From positions 372,001-436,000 of the forward strand of contig CAJXVW010000001.1 in NCBI GenBank assembly GCA_913062645.1: 64,000 nucleotides of DNA, in the 5' to 3' direction. Of this stretch, positions 1-9,936 are shown one piece after another. The translations under genes were made by a program, and so were the position numbers. The stretch is from an uncultured Mycoplasmatota bacterium. GTDB lineage: Bacteria > Bacillota_I > Bacilli_A > Izemoplasmatales > Izemoplasmataceae. Under the pieces are notes generated by a model. It saw nothing but the letters and a program-made list of their open reading frames with translations. It was not told where the DNA came from and searched no databases. Position 1 is the first letter of the stretch. Every line of letters starts with the position of its first letter.

Positions 1-1
1 C

Positions 2-1153
2 GTGCTCGGTGAGTTCACCGTCGATCAAGATGGCACGGACGTGGTGGAAACGTTCGTCGATCCCCGCGGTATCTACGTCACGGAAGATGGCGAACTGTAT
101 GTCACCGATTTCGAGCGGCAGCAGATTCTCGTTTTCGATGACGATTATCGGCTGGTCGAGATCATCGGCAAACCGGATCACCCGACGTATGGCGATCGCG
201 AATTCAAGGTCAAGAAAATCGTTCTTGATCGCACCAAACGAATCTACGTCACCGTCGGCAACGTCTATGACGGCATCGTCGAGATGACCAGCGGCGGCGA
301 GTTCAGCCGCTTCTACGGCGTGCAGCAGGTGCAAACCAATCCGATCGACTTGTTGTGGCGGCGTCTGATGACGCAGGAACAGCTGGCCCGTACGGTGTTG
401 TTCCTGCCGGTCGAATACACCAACATGGCGATCGATCCCGAAGGGTTCATCTACGCGACCGCAACGAGCGATTCGCAGACCCCGATCCAACGACTCAATC
501 CCAAAGGCACCGATGTCCTCCGCAAAAATGGTTATGTGGCACCGATCGGCGACATTGTTCGGCTGCCCGATCAGGACCGCAGCAACTTCGTCGCAATCAC
601 CGTCAACGAGTACGGCATGTACACGGCGGTCGATCGTGCCAACAAGAAACTCTTCACCTACAACGACGAAGGCTATCTGATCTATGTCACCGGTCAGGAA
701 GGCGAACTCAAGGGGAACTTCAAGTATCCTACCGATGCCGCCTATGACGGGGAGGATCTGATTGTCCTCGACAGCGAACTCAATACCATCACGTTGATGG
801 AACCGACCGCCTTCGGTACGATGGTGAACGAAGCGATCCAACTGTCCTATCAAGGTGAATACCTCAACATCACCAATCTCTGGGAAGACATCATCGCCGA
901 GAACTCGAACTTCTCGTATGCCTATGTCGGCATCGGCAACGCATTGTTCCGCGACAAGGATTACGAGGCGGCGATGACCGCCTATGAACTCGGTTTCGAT
1001 CGCGACGGCTATTCCAAGGCGTACGAACAGTACCGCAAGGAACTGCTGCGCGACAACTTCCCGATCATCGGCTTTTCCGCGATGGCGGTCATCGGGATTC
1101 TGATCATCCGCCCGATCGTCGTCGATCTCAGGCAGAAAGGAGGAGCGGCGTGA
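2..1153 (+). CDS. NHL/beta-propeller protein with TPR-like tail and C-terminal membrane anchor (5' partial)
   Basis: The reading frame is open to the window edge, so the true start lies upstream and the 383 residues seen are a fragment. Repeated blocks of the type 'PRGIYVTEDGELYVTDFERQQILVFD' style (short hydrophobic strands ending in a surface loop) resemble NHL beta-propeller blades. Near residues 290-345 a TPR-like helical pair is seen (YAYVGIGNALFRDKDYEAAM). A single membrane segment lies just before the C-terminus, followed by a short basic tail. It overlaps the next gene by 4 bp. Similar NHL proteins sit beside YIP1, DUF5696 and sugar ABC permease genes in other Bacillota, so it is probably an outward-facing part of a glycan uptake system. 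The exact role is unknown. Confidence 0.7.
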   Translation: MLGEFTVDQDGTDVVETFVDPRGIYVTEDGELYVTDFERQQILVFDDDYRLVEIIGKPDHPTYGDREFKVKKIVLDRTKRIYVTVGNVYDGIVEMTSGGEFSRFYGVQQVQTNPIDLLWRRLMTQEQLARTVLFLPVEYTNMAIDPEGFIYATATSDSQTPIQRLNPKGTDVLRKNGYVAPIGDIVRLPDQDRSNFVAITVNEYGMYTAVDRANKKLFTYNDEGYLIYVTGQEGELKGNFKYPTDAAYDGEDLIVLDSELNTITLMEPTAFGTMVNEAIQLSYQGEYLNITNLWEDIIAENSNFSYAYVGIGNALFRDKDYEAAMTAYELGFDRDGYSKAYEQYRKELLRDNFPIIGFSAMAVIGILIIRPIVVDLRQKGGAA

Positions 1154-1824
1154 ACCACACGATGAAACGCACCGCGGACATCCTCCGCAAGTATGCCCAT
1201 GTGTTCTACAAAGAGTTCATCCAGTTTCCCTTCTATGTCCTGACCCATCCGATCGACGGGTTCTACGAGATGAAACGATACCACCGCGGACTCCTCAAGG
1301 TGGCGACGTTCTATCTCGTCATCGAGGCCACCCTCGGCATCCTTCAGTATCGGTACACCGGCTTTTTGTTCAACAATTTCAATCCCGCGACCTTCGACTA
1401 CATCCGGCAGATTCTCGTCACCGTCAGTCCATATGCGGCCTTCATCGTCGCCAACTGGGCGATCACGACGTTGATGGACGGCAAAGGGTCGATCAAGGAC
1501 ATCTACAATGTCGTCGGCTACGCGCTGTTTCTCAAGGTGTGGCTGTCGATCGCCAACATCTTTTTGTCCAACGTGTTTACGATGGACGAAGCATTCTTCT
1601 ATTACGGCATCGAGACGTTTGGCTACGTCGTGATGTTGTTTCTGGTGTTCATGGGGGTACTCACCATCCATGAATACTCGCTCTCCAAGGCGGTGCTGAC
1701 CATCATCCTCACCGTCGTGGTGATCGGCGTGATCGTATTCCTCGGTCTGTTGACGTTCTCGCTGATCCAGCAAATCTATGTCTTTCTCGTCACGATCTAT
1801 CGTGAGATCATCCTGAGGCTCTGA
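1150..1824 (+). CDS. Yip1-family-like multi-pass membrane protein
   Basis: 224 residues with about five hydrophobic segments (roughly residues 55-75, 90-115, 125-150, 160-185, 190-215). The length and layout suit bacterial YIP1-domain proteins. The GTG start at 1150 is chosen because an AAAGGAGG ribosome site lies 6 bases upstream; the first ATG (1162) is too far from it. The gene overlaps the preceding NHL gene, so the two are translationally coupled. Function is unknown; co-occurrence with NHL, DUF5696 and sugar permeases suggests an accessory role in the transporter. The family call rests on topology and context more than on a sharp motif. Confidence 0.6.
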   Translation: MNHTMKRTADILRKYAHVFYKEFIQFPFYVLTHPIDGFYEMKRYHRGLLKVATFYLVIEATLGILQYRYTGFLFNNFNPATFDYIRQILVTVSPYAAFIVANWAITTLMDGKGSIKDIYNVVGYALFLKVWLSIANIFLSNVFTMDEAFFYYGIETFGYVVMLFLVFMGVLTIHEYSLSKAVLTIILTVVVIGVIVFLGLLTFSLIQQIYVFLVTIYREIILRL

Positions 1825-1826
1825 TC

Positions 1827-4442
1827 ATGAACAACCTCATTCGCAAGGGCGTTCTCGCCCTCCTCGTGGTGCTCGTCGCCCTGATCGTATACTTGTTCAA
1901 CAGACCTCGCCCCGTCGCCGTCGACAATCTCTACAGCCAAAGCGATGTCGGTGTCCTGATGACCGGCCAGACCGGCGATCAGGACAGTGGCGCAATCGGC
2001 TACGACAAACACATTGAAAACGACTTTTTGGCTTTGTACGTCGATGATGATTCGTCGCGTTTCGCCATCAAGGACAAACGCAACGACTTCACCTGGTACA
2101 GCTCCAACACTCGCAACGATCCGTTGATCCGGACCGCCTCGGTGCGCAACCTCCAGCGTTCGACGTTCCAGATCAGCTATCTTCAGAAGGACGGCACCGT
2201 CGCCACCATGAACAACTACGAATACTCGATCGCCTACAAACGCGACTTCGAGGACAGTTTCGTGCTCGATTACAACGACGACGGCATCACCGTCACCTAC
2301 ACATTGCGCGATCGCGAACCGAAGGGGTATTGGTTCCCCGCCTACATCAGCGCTGACCGGTTCACCGAACTGGTTCTGACACCGGTCCAACTCGCCGGCA
2401 GCCAGATGGATTTGCGCAACTTGTTGGATTACTACGCACCGATGGAAGAGGACCCCGACACTTACGTCATCCGGCAGCTGATCCGCGATGAAGAGACCAA
2501 TGAGTTCGACATGACGACGCTGTCCGGCGCGCAGGTCGAAACGTTGTTCAAACTGTTCTATGAGATCGGTCATTACGGCAACAAGACCGACGGCGACGGC
2601 AACTACATCGAAGAGTATCACCTCGACGACGTCGCCTTCGACAACGAACAATACGGCATCATCATCAACTACGACCAACCCGAGTTCGTGGTCCCGATGG
2701 ACGTCATCCTCAATGAGGACAACGTCGAAGTCAAGATCAACTACTACGAGATCGAAGAACGCAACGGGTTCGAACTCGTCGCCATTCGCCTGTTGCCGTA
2801 TTTCGGCGCGCAACGCAATGACACCGACGGGTATCTCGTCATTCCCGAAGGAAGCGGCGGACTGATCCGCTTCAACAACGGCAAAAGTGCCTCGAAGAGT
2901 TATTCATCATACATCTATGGCATGGACAACACCGAAATCCCCGAGAAAATGACCGCTCGTGATGTCGGTGCGAGAATGCCGATTTTCGGCATCAAGGCAC
3001 CCGCCAATGCGATGATGGGCATCATCGAATCAGGGATCTCACATAGTCGCGTGACGGCCGATGTGAGCGGCAAGTTCGATTCCTACAACAAAATCTACAA
3101 CGAGTTCATCTTCAAACAGTCGGGCAGTTATCGCCTGGCCGAAAACACGGTCCAGCTGTGGACCGAACAGGACTATACGTACAGTCCTGCCGTCAAGTAC
3201 TATTTCTTTGCCGAAGACGACGCCAACTATGCATCGATGGCCCATTTGTTCGGCGACTATCTGGCCCAGAAATTCCGGCTGGACGCGCTTGACGACAAGC
3301 GCTACCGACTGTATCTGGAGTTTCTTGGATCGTATGACTACGATTCCTTCTTCCTGTGGTTCCCGACCAACGAAACGGCTTCGCTGACGACTTACGAACA
3401 GGCGACGGCGATCATTGACGAACTCAGGGCCGCCGGCGTCGAGGATCAGTTGATTCGGTATGTCGGGTGGTTCAACGGTGGCATCGAACACAGCGTCCCC
3501 GACGACATCAATCTCGACAATGCCGTGGGCGGTCGGCGCGACTTGCGGGACTTTCTTGCGCATCTGGAAGAACTGGGGTACCCGGTCTTCTTCGATGTCG
3601 ACTTCGTGAAAACCTACTCGTCCGGATCGTTCTATTCTTCGCGCAACTACGCGCGCGTCATCGGCGGCAACGTCAGTCGTTACTACGAATATTCCACATC
3701 CAGTCAGCTTCCGGATCCGCTCAGCGATCCGTACTATCTGTCCAATGTTCCAGCCATCGACCGCAACACGACGCGCTTCGAGCGCGATGCGGCACGGCTC
3801 GGACTGCCGGGCATCAGTTTCCGCAACCTGGGTGACATGATCTACAGCGACTACAAAATCAACGATCTGTTGCCGCGGGAATTCGTCACCATCTACTACC
3901 AGGACATCCTGGCCAAATTCTACACCTATGACACGATGGTCGAAGGTGGCAACATGTACGCGCTGGCGCTCACGCGCTACCTGACCGACGTCGAAGCACG
4001 AACGAGCAATCTGGTCGTCGTCGACGAAGCGATTCCGTTCTATCAGATCGCAGTCGCTCCTTACGTCGATTACAGTCTGCAGGCATTCAACTTTGGCGAC
4101 GTCTATGCGCAGGACGAATACCTCCTGAAAGCACTCGAAACGGGCAGCAACCTCAAAGCGATGATCAGTCATGATGACACCAGTGAACTGATGTATACTG
4201 ATTTCAACGAATATTACAGTGTCGCCTATGACAACAACAAAGACGACATCATCGCCATGTCGCTGGCCCATCAGGCCATCGGACTGAACGGATCGCATGT
4301 GATTGATCATCAGATTCTCGCTCCGGGTGTCGTACTGGTTACGTACTCATCGGACCGCACCTTCGTCATCAACTACAACGATACCGTATACGATCCCGAC
4401 GATCTGGCCGTGCCGGCCCGATCGTACGAGGAGGTGGAGTAG
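1827..4442 (+). CDS. DUF5696-type membrane-anchored extracellular protein
   Basis: 871 residues. One N-terminal signal-anchor segment (about residues 8-25) is followed by a long acidic, Tyr/Asp-rich extracellular region. From about residue 480 the pattern suggests a TIM-barrel-like glycosidase fold, but no catalytic motif is recognised with certainty. It lies 2 bases after the Yip1-type gene and directly abuts the first ABC permease. Large proteins of this kind are regular neighbours of LplB/YtcP-type permeases in Paenibacillus and Clostridia, annotated as DUF5696. It may bind or trim the oligosaccharide before uptake; that is inference. Confidence 0.65.
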   Translation: MNNLIRKGVLALLVVLVALIVYLFNRPRPVAVDNLYSQSDVGVLMTGQTGDQDSGAIGYDKHIENDFLALYVDDDSSRFAIKDKRNDFTWYSSNTRNDPLIRTASVRNLQRSTFQISYLQKDGTVATMNNYEYSIAYKRDFEDSFVLDYNDDGITVTYTLRDREPKGYWFPAYISADRFTELVLTPVQLAGSQMDLRNLLDYYAPMEEDPDTYVIRQLIRDEETNEFDMTTLSGAQVETLFKLFYEIGHYGNKTDGDGNYIEEYHLDDVAFDNEQYGIIINYDQPEFVVPMDVILNEDNVEVKINYYEIEERNGFELVAIRLLPYFGAQRNDTDGYLVIPEGSGGLIRFNNGKSASKSYSSYIYGMDNTEIPEKMTARDVGARMPIFGIKAPANAMMGIIESGISHSRVTADVSGKFDSYNKIYNEFIFKQSGSYRLAENTVQLWTEQDYTYSPAVKYYFFAEDDANYASMAHLFGDYLAQKFRLDALDDKRYRLYLEFLGSYDYDSFFLWFPTNETASLTTYEQATAIIDELRAAGVEDQLIRYVGWFNGGIEHSVPDDINLDNAVGGRRDLRDFLAHLEELGYPVFFDVDFVKTYSSGSFYSSRNYARVIGGNVSRYYEYSTSSQLPDPLSDPYYLSNVPAIDRNTTRFERDAARLGLPGISFRNLGDMIYSDYKINDLLPREFVTIYYQDILAKFYTYDTMVEGGNMYALALTRYLTDVEARTSNLVVVDEAIPFYQIAVAPYVDYSLQAFNFGDVYAQDEYLLKALETGSNLKAMISHDDTSELMYTDFNEYYSVAYDNNKDDIIAMSLAHQAIGLNGSHVIDHQILAPGVVLVTYSSDRTFVINYNDTVYDPDDLAVPARSYEEVE

Positions 4443-5399
4443 ATGAAACTGTTCGGTAAACGCATCACTTATAAACAGGAGAAGGTCATCTTCGGCATTC
4501 TGTTTCTGTCGCCATGGATCATCGGTCTCGTGTTCGTATTCTTCAGCGCCATCCTCGATTCGCTACTGTACAGCCTGTCGACGGTGCATTTCATCAGCGG
4601 CAACGCGACCGATGCCGAGATATCGGCGTTCATCGAATCGCTCGGTGGGTTCGCGTTCAAAAAAAGCGGTGTCATCCTCGAATGGGTCGGACTGGACAAC
4701 TTCCGGTACGCCTTGTTCGAACACGGCACGTTCAATCGCATCCTCGTTGACAGCGTGATTGAAATCGGCCTCAATCTGCCGATCATCATCATCTTCAGTC
4801 TGCTTGTCGCGGTGATGCTCAACACGCGTTTCAAAGGCAATGTGTTTGCCCGCGCGGTGTTCTTCCTGCCGGTCATCATCGCTTCGGACGCGATCACCAC
4901 GGCGCTCAGTCAGGCGACGTTGCTGCAGGATACGATGAACAACGTCGAGGAGAGTGTCTTCGGCAACTTCGAGTTTCAGGCGTTTTTGCTCGAGGCCGGT
5001 TTGTCGCAGAGCATCGTTACCTTCCTGTCCAACACCGTCAATCAAATCTTCAACGTGATCTCCTATTCCGGCGTGCAGATTCTCATCTTCCTCGCCGGCA
5101 TTCAGTCGATTCCGTCACATCTGTACGAGGCGGCCAAGATCGAGGGTGCGAATTCGTATGAATCGTTTTGGAAAATTACCATGCCGATGGTCAGCCCGCA
5201 CATTCTGACGGTGGGCATCTACACGATCATCGACGGCTTTGTCCGCGCGCCGATCACCGAGCTGATCCTCAGCCTCAAGGACAATCTGCTCTATGGATAC
5301 AGCGCTTCGATGGCGTGGATCTACTTTGCCATCGTGATTCTCATCATCGGCATCTTCATCGGTCTGATGAATCGGGTGGTGTTCTACTATGATAACTAA
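4443..5399 (+). CDS. Sugar ABC transporter permease (LplB/MalF type)
   Basis: 318 residues with six predicted membrane segments and the inner-membrane component signature EAAKIEGANSYESFWKITMP (near residues 223-242), which docks the ATPase. A long loop between the first two segments is typical of the CUT1 LplB/MalF branch. The start codon directly follows the upstream stop and is preceded by GAGGAGG. It overlaps the second permease gene by 11 bp, so the two form a heterodimer. No solute-binding protein or ATPase gene lies in the window; the former is probably upstream, the latter possibly a shared MsmK-type subunit. Confidence 0.9.
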   Translation: MKLFGKRITYKQEKVIFGILFLSPWIIGLVFVFFSAILDSLLYSLSTVHFISGNATDAEISAFIESLGGFAFKKSGVILEWVGLDNFRYALFEHGTFNRILVDSVIEIGLNLPIIIIFSLLVAVMLNTRFKGNVFARAVFFLPVIIASDAITTALSQATLLQDTMNNVEESVFGNFEFQAFLLEAGLSQSIVTFLSNTVNQIFNVISYSGVQILIFLAGIQSIPSHLYEAAKIEGANSYESFWKITMPMVSPHILTVGIYTIIDGFVRAPITELILSLKDNLLYGYSASMAWIYFAIVILIIGIFIGLMNRVVFYYDN

Positions 5400-6384
5400 A
5401 ATCCGCACCTATCTTCGCAATGAGGCGCATCGTTTCGAACGTCGCGTCAAGGCGAAAGGGTTCAAGCAGGAAGTCAGTTACCGCGTGACCAAGATTGTGG
5501 TTTCGATTGTTCGCTCGTTCATCGTGTTCGGCCTTTGTTTCGTGATCCTCTATCCGATTTTGCAGATGATTGTCGCCGCCGTCACCAACCCCGACGATCT
5601 TTCCAATCCGCTGGTGGTCTGGATTCCCCGCCAGTTCAGTCTGGAGTTTATTCAGTTTGCGGCTGAAATCCTCGATTACCGGACCGGTCTCATCAACACC
5701 GCGATCATGAGTTTCGGGGTGATGATCCTGACGCTGATCACCAGCAGTCTGGCCGGTTACGCATTCGCCAAACTGAAGTTCAAAGGAATCAATATTCTGT
5801 TTTTCTTCGTACTCTTCACCATCGTCGTACCACCGCAGACGATTGCCATGCCACTGTACATGATCTTCAATCGCCTCGGTCTGACCTCGACCTTGTCGAG
5901 CGTCTTCATCCTGGCGTTCCTCGGCATGGGCATCAAATCCGGTATTTTCATTTTCATCTTCCGACAGGTGTTCCGCAACTTGCCGAAAGAACTGGAGGAA
6001 GCTGCCTTGATTGATGGCTGCGGCGTATTCAAAACGTACTATCTCGTGATGTTGCCGAATGCGTCCAGCGCCTTCATCACGGTCGGGCTGTTCAGTTTTG
6101 TATGGCAGTGGAACGACGTGTTCTATACGCGGCTGTTGATCGCCGTGGAAAATCTCAACATTCTGGCGCTCAATCTCACCAGCGTATCGACGAAGCTGGT
6201 CTACATGCTGCAGAAACTCGGCGTCGATCAGACACTCGCCGAGGGCATCAGCCGCAATCCGCTGTTGGTCGGTACGATCGCCAACACCGGTGCGCTGCTC
6301 ATGATGCTGCCCCTGTTGATCGGCTATCTGTTCGTACAGCGATACTTCGTCGAAAGCGTCGAACGAACCGGGATTGTCGGCTGA
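5389..6384 (+). CDS. Sugar ABC transporter permease (YtcP/MalG type)
   Basis: 331 residues, six membrane segments, and the ATPase-docking loop EEAALIDGCGVFKTYYLVML at about residues 203-222. The N-terminus has an extra charged stretch of about 35 residues before the first membrane helix, a little longer than in MalG. It overlaps the preceding permease by 11 bp and the following gene by one base, showing strict translational coupling. Together with its partner it should import an oligosaccharide in the CUT1 manner. Substrate cannot be read from sequence; neighbouring enzymes suggest N-acetylhexosamine- or mannose-containing glycans. Confidence 0.9.
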   Translation: MITKIRTYLRNEAHRFERRVKAKGFKQEVSYRVTKIVVSIVRSFIVFGLCFVILYPILQMIVAAVTNPDDLSNPLVVWIPRQFSLEFIQFAAEILDYRTGLINTAIMSFGVMILTLITSSLAGYAFAKLKFKGINILFFFVLFTIVVPPQTIAMPLYMIFNRLGLTSTLSSVFILAFLGMGIKSGIFIFIFRQVFRNLPKELEEAALIDGCGVFKTYYLVMLPNASSAFITVGLFSFVWQWNDVFYTRLLIAVENLNILALNLTSVSTKLVYMLQKLGVDQTLAEGISRNPLLVGTIANTGALLMMLPLLIGYLFVQRYFVESVERTGIVG

Positions 6385-7481
6385 TGGATCGGTATCTCGA
6401 CAAGGCGAGCGGGCCGATGATGCGATTCTTCGACATCATTTACAAGCTGTTCTATCTGAACGTTCTGTTTGTCGCGCACACCTTGCTCGGAGCGGTCATT
6501 GTCGGGTTCTATCCCAGTCTGTTGACACTGTTTCGCCTCAGCAAACGCGTCTTTCATGATCATGAGGACAATGTCTCGTACCACAAGGAGTACTTCCGCA
6601 TCTGGAAGTCGCTGCTCGGACAAGGCAACGCCTTGTTTGCGGTGTCGCTCGTGATCGGTGCCATTACCGTAATGGACATGATCTTCCTATACGACAATTA
6701 CCTCGGTGTCGACGAACTGACCATCTTCGGCGTGGTGTTGTCGCTTGGTGGATTGCTGCTGGCTTACGTGGTCGGCGGTTTGTTGGCGATGATTCCCGTG
6801 ACGGTGGCGTTTTACGAACGGTTCGCCGTACGCGACGCACTCAAGTTCGCCTTTTTCCAAACCTTGTCGGCACCGCTTCTGGTGTTGTGCTATTTGCTCG
6901 TTCTGGGCGGATCGTATCTCGTATTCAGCGTGCTTGTCAGTGCCGCTCCGTTTCTTGGGGCCAGCCTGCCGGCATGGCTGATGGTGCTCCTGTATGGCCG
7001 CGTCTACTTCAAGATTTTTCGGATTCGCGAGCACGACGGGTATCACTACATGAGTTTCCGCTACAATCGGGACGAAGCGCAACTGGCCGATGTGCTCCAG
7101 TCGCAACTGGCCGATCCGCGCGAACACATCGATGGCGCTCAACTGCATGCGATGGTGAACGCAGCGGACGTGTCGGTCCGCGACAGCATCGTCGTCATCG
7201 ATCAGGGACGCCATGTCATTGGATTCTTGCTGGCACGTCGTAACACCGAGGATCAACTGGCGATCGAACTGCTGGCGGTGAAAAAGGATCTTCAGCACCG
7301 TGGCATCGGTACGTCGATGCTCGACATCCTGCTTCGCCAGAACGATGGCACGACGGTGGTCATGTCGACCGACAAAAGCGCCTATCACCCATCTTGCAAG
7401 GAACCCCCGTTTCTTGCCACATTGCTACAACAACACGGATTCGTTCCCGAGCCTTCGGGACGTTATGTGAAACATCCGTAA
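6384..7481 (+). CDS. YesL-like (DUF624) membrane domain fused to a GNAT acetyltransferase
   Basis: 365 residues. The start ATG overlaps the last base of the permease stop codon. Residues 1-210 resemble DUF624/YesL: a hydrophobic N-terminus with FDIIYKLFYLNVLF, then about five membrane segments. Residues 225-365 form a GNAT domain with the acetyl-CoA loop signature KKDLQHRGIGTSMLD. YesL proteins are common beside LplB/YtcP permeases, but normally stand alone at about 210 residues, so the attached acetyltransferase is unusual. The frame runs through both parts without interruption. The GNAT domain would face the cytosol and could modify an incoming sugar or a protein; this is inference. Confidence 0.75.
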   Translation: MDRYLDKASGPMMRFFDIIYKLFYLNVLFVAHTLLGAVIVGFYPSLLTLFRLSKRVFHDHEDNVSYHKEYFRIWKSLLGQGNALFAVSLVIGAITVMDMIFLYDNYLGVDELTIFGVVLSLGGLLLAYVVGGLLAMIPVTVAFYERFAVRDALKFAFFQTLSAPLLVLCYLLVLGGSYLVFSVLVSAAPFLGASLPAWLMVLLYGRVYFKIFRIREHDGYHYMSFRYNRDEAQLADVLQSQLADPREHIDGAQLHAMVNAADVSVRDSIVVIDQGRHVIGFLLARRNTEDQLAIELLAVKKDLQHRGIGTSMLDILLRQNDGTTVVMSTDKSAYHPSCKEPPFLATLLQQHGFVPEPSGRYVKHP

Positions 7482-7497
7482 TCGGAGGTTGTCATCC

Positions 7498-9936
7498 ATG
7501 AAAAAAACATTGATTCTACTCTTGCTCATCATGTTTGGAGGTGCTCTCATGAGCCCGCAACAAGACGTCTCGACGACGCTCTCTTTTGATGTCAATGCAG
7601 CGACGAACTACTTGCGCATCCGACCCGGGAGCGACAAGTCCAACAACGATCTGACGCGCACGCAGCTACTGGCGTTTCTGGATGTCGTCACGGACGAAGT
7701 CAACACGGCCCTGACCGGGTTGTACGACATCGATCGCACGCTGGTTCAGGACCGCTTGGCGACGCTGACGGCACTGTTGGACGGACTGGACGATGCGACG
7801 TTCAACAACGACAAGGAGTTCTATTACTCGTTGTATGAAGGTCTCTTCGAACTCTACTCCTACACATTGGAATCGCGCACCGTGGAAGGACGGGGCATGT
7901 GGCATCGGCCGTTCGAGTCGAATCTGGCCGAAGTACGCGAGACACTCGCCGAACTCCAGGCAATGGGTGTCAACATGCTGTATGTCGAAACGTTCTGGAT
8001 GGGCCGGTTGATCTATGACTCCAACGTACCCGGTACGTTCCAGCATGGGTTCACCCTCGGTGGCTATGCAGACGGGAGTGTCGATTACGGAACCAATTTG
8101 TTGGTTGCGTTCGTGGAAGAAGGGAAGAACTACGGCATTGAAGTCCATGCCTGGGTCGAGAACTTCTTTGTCGGCTACGGAGACAGTTACACGTCAAGCC
8201 CGATTCTCAATCAGAATCCCGACTGGGCGTCCTTCAACTACGATGGCACCATCCCTCAAAAACAAGAGATCAATTATTTGTTCATGGATCCCGCCAATCC
8301 CGAGACACGGGATTATCTGAAGGCCATATATGGCGAGATGGCACTGTTCGACGACGTCGCCAGCATCCATCTCGACTACATTCGCTACCCGGTTGCCGCC
8401 AACGTCACCAGCACCACTTCGAATCGCGATACCGGCTACAGCGTGTATGCCGAACGTGAATTCAAAAGCATCTACGGCTACACCGGCGATCTGCGCACAC
8501 TGGTCGTGACCAATCCGCAGGCGGCCGCCGATTGGCGCGAATACAAGACCCAGGTAATCAGCGATTTCGTCGCCGGCGTCTATTACACCGTCAAGAATCT
8601 CAATCCCGACATCTATCTCTCCACCGCAATCTTCGGCAATCTCAATCATGCGCTCGAAACCAAGATGCAGGACTGGGCGAGCTGGATCGAAGATGGCTAC
8701 GTGGAACTGATCTTGCCGATGGCGTATTACCAATCCTCGATCACGGTTCGCAGCGAGGTCGGCAATCTGACGACGATCGTCGATTCCAACGCGTTCTCGT
8801 ACGCCGGCATCGCGCCGAGTTTCATGGGTTACAACGATCATCTCAATACGACGCAAATCGAAGGCAGTCTCGATGGCAATGCGATGGGAGCGACCTTCTT
8901 CGCATCGCAAAATTATCTCATCGAGACCTTCAACGGTACCATCACATACAATACCAAAGTCCAAAGCATTCTGACCAACGGCACGTTCCGCAACGCGGCG
9001 ATGGTTCCGCACGGGGACACGCAGACGGTCGTCACAACGGTCTTCGACGACATCCTTGACAAGGCCGACCGCTTATACGTGCCCCACGGCAAGATGACGT
9101 CGCAGCAACGAGCGGATCTCGAAGCGGCCCTCCTCCCCTTGCGGAGCATGAGCATGCAAGCGGAACAGGACCTGTACGATCTGATCGCCGCGCTCGAGGC
9201 GATCAACGTCGCAACCCATGCGACCGACGTTGCCGTCAACCGCATCCAGGATGACATCGACTATCTGATCGACATTCTCGTCATCAAAGCGAAACGGCTT
9301 CATTTCGACAATACCATCGACATTAGCGTCAATCCCGATCCCAACACCACCTTCCCCGACCCGATCGAACTGGATGCGCCGACCAATCTCACCAAGGACG
9401 GGGCGACGGTGTCCTGGGATGAGGTGCCGAATGCCGTCGGCTACCTCGTCAATCTCAACGGCACCACCTATATGACGGCAGAGACATTCTTCGATGTACG
9501 AGACGGTTCGGTCATTGGTGGAACCAACATCATCGGCGTCATCGCAATGGGTGACGATGTTGTCTACACCGACAGCGATTACTCCGTGGTGTTGCAGTTC
9601 GAAGCCCTCGAATTGGACGCACCATCGGGCATTCACATCATCGATGACGTGCTCTATTTCGATCCCGTCGAAGGCGCCGTGGAGTATTATCTGAAAGTCG
9701 GCATCAAGACCAGGCGGTTCACGGCGACAGAGTTTGATCTGTCGACGCTGAATCTCACCACCGACATTCACGAAATCGAATTACGCGCCATCGGTGACGG
9801 ATACCAGAGTGTCGACAGCGATTTCTCAGACGAAACGGAATACAAGGCCGGTGACTTGTCCCTGCAAGCGATATTCGGCGATCTGTTCACCAGTTTCGCA
9901 ACATCCAGTCTCAACCAGAATCAGGAGGAAGAATGA
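7498..9936 (+). CDS. Secreted GHL10-type glycosyl hydrolase with C-terminal FN3-like domains
   Basis: 812 residues. The ATG at 7498 lies 9 bases after GGAGG; an upstream TTG in frame is not needed. A signal peptide (MKKTLILLLLIMFGG) is followed by a helical region, then a family-10-like glycosyl hydrolase barrel at about residues 130-430 (RGMWHRPFESNLAEVRETL, GVNMLYVETFW, HAWVENFF, IHLDYIRYP, LILPMAYY are typical GHL10 motifs). A helical linker and two beta-sandwich repeats resembling FN3 domains follow (about 625-800). No wall anchor is seen. GHL10 relatives cleave peptidoglycan or host glycans; the substrate here is not known. Confidence 0.82.
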   Translation: MKKTLILLLLIMFGGALMSPQQDVSTTLSFDVNAATNYLRIRPGSDKSNNDLTRTQLLAFLDVVTDEVNTALTGLYDIDRTLVQDRLATLTALLDGLDDATFNNDKEFYYSLYEGLFELYSYTLESRTVEGRGMWHRPFESNLAEVRETLAELQAMGVNMLYVETFWMGRLIYDSNVPGTFQHGFTLGGYADGSVDYGTNLLVAFVEEGKNYGIEVHAWVENFFVGYGDSYTSSPILNQNPDWASFNYDGTIPQKQEINYLFMDPANPETRDYLKAIYGEMALFDDVASIHLDYIRYPVAANVTSTTSNRDTGYSVYAEREFKSIYGYTGDLRTLVVTNPQAAADWREYKTQVISDFVAGVYYTVKNLNPDIYLSTAIFGNLNHALETKMQDWASWIEDGYVELILPMAYYQSSITVRSEVGNLTTIVDSNAFSYAGIAPSFMGYNDHLNTTQIEGSLDGNAMGATFFASQNYLIETFNGTITYNTKVQSILTNGTFRNAAMVPHGDTQTVVTTVFDDILDKADRLYVPHGKMTSQQRADLEAALLPLRSMSMQAEQDLYDLIAALEAINVATHATDVAVNRIQDDIDYLIDILVIKAKRLHFDNTIDISVNPDPNTTFPDPIELDAPTNLTKDGATVSWDEVPNAVGYLVNLNGTTYMTAETFFDVRDGSVIGGTNIIGVIAMGDDVVYTDSDYSVVLQFEALELDAPSGIHIIDDVLYFDPVEGAVEYYLKVGIKTRRFTATEFDLSTLNLTTDIHEIELRAIGDGYQSVDSDFSDETEYKAGDLSLQAIFGDLFTSFATSSLNQNQEEE

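Noticed and set aside
1797-2813. 338-codon minus-strand frame
   Set aside because: Shadow of the DUF5696 gene, low complexity Val/Asp composition.
6102-6383. N-terminal extension of the YesL-GNAT protein
   Set aside because: It would overlap almost 300 bases of the permease gene in another frame; the ATG at 6384 overlaps the permease stop as in the other coupled genes.
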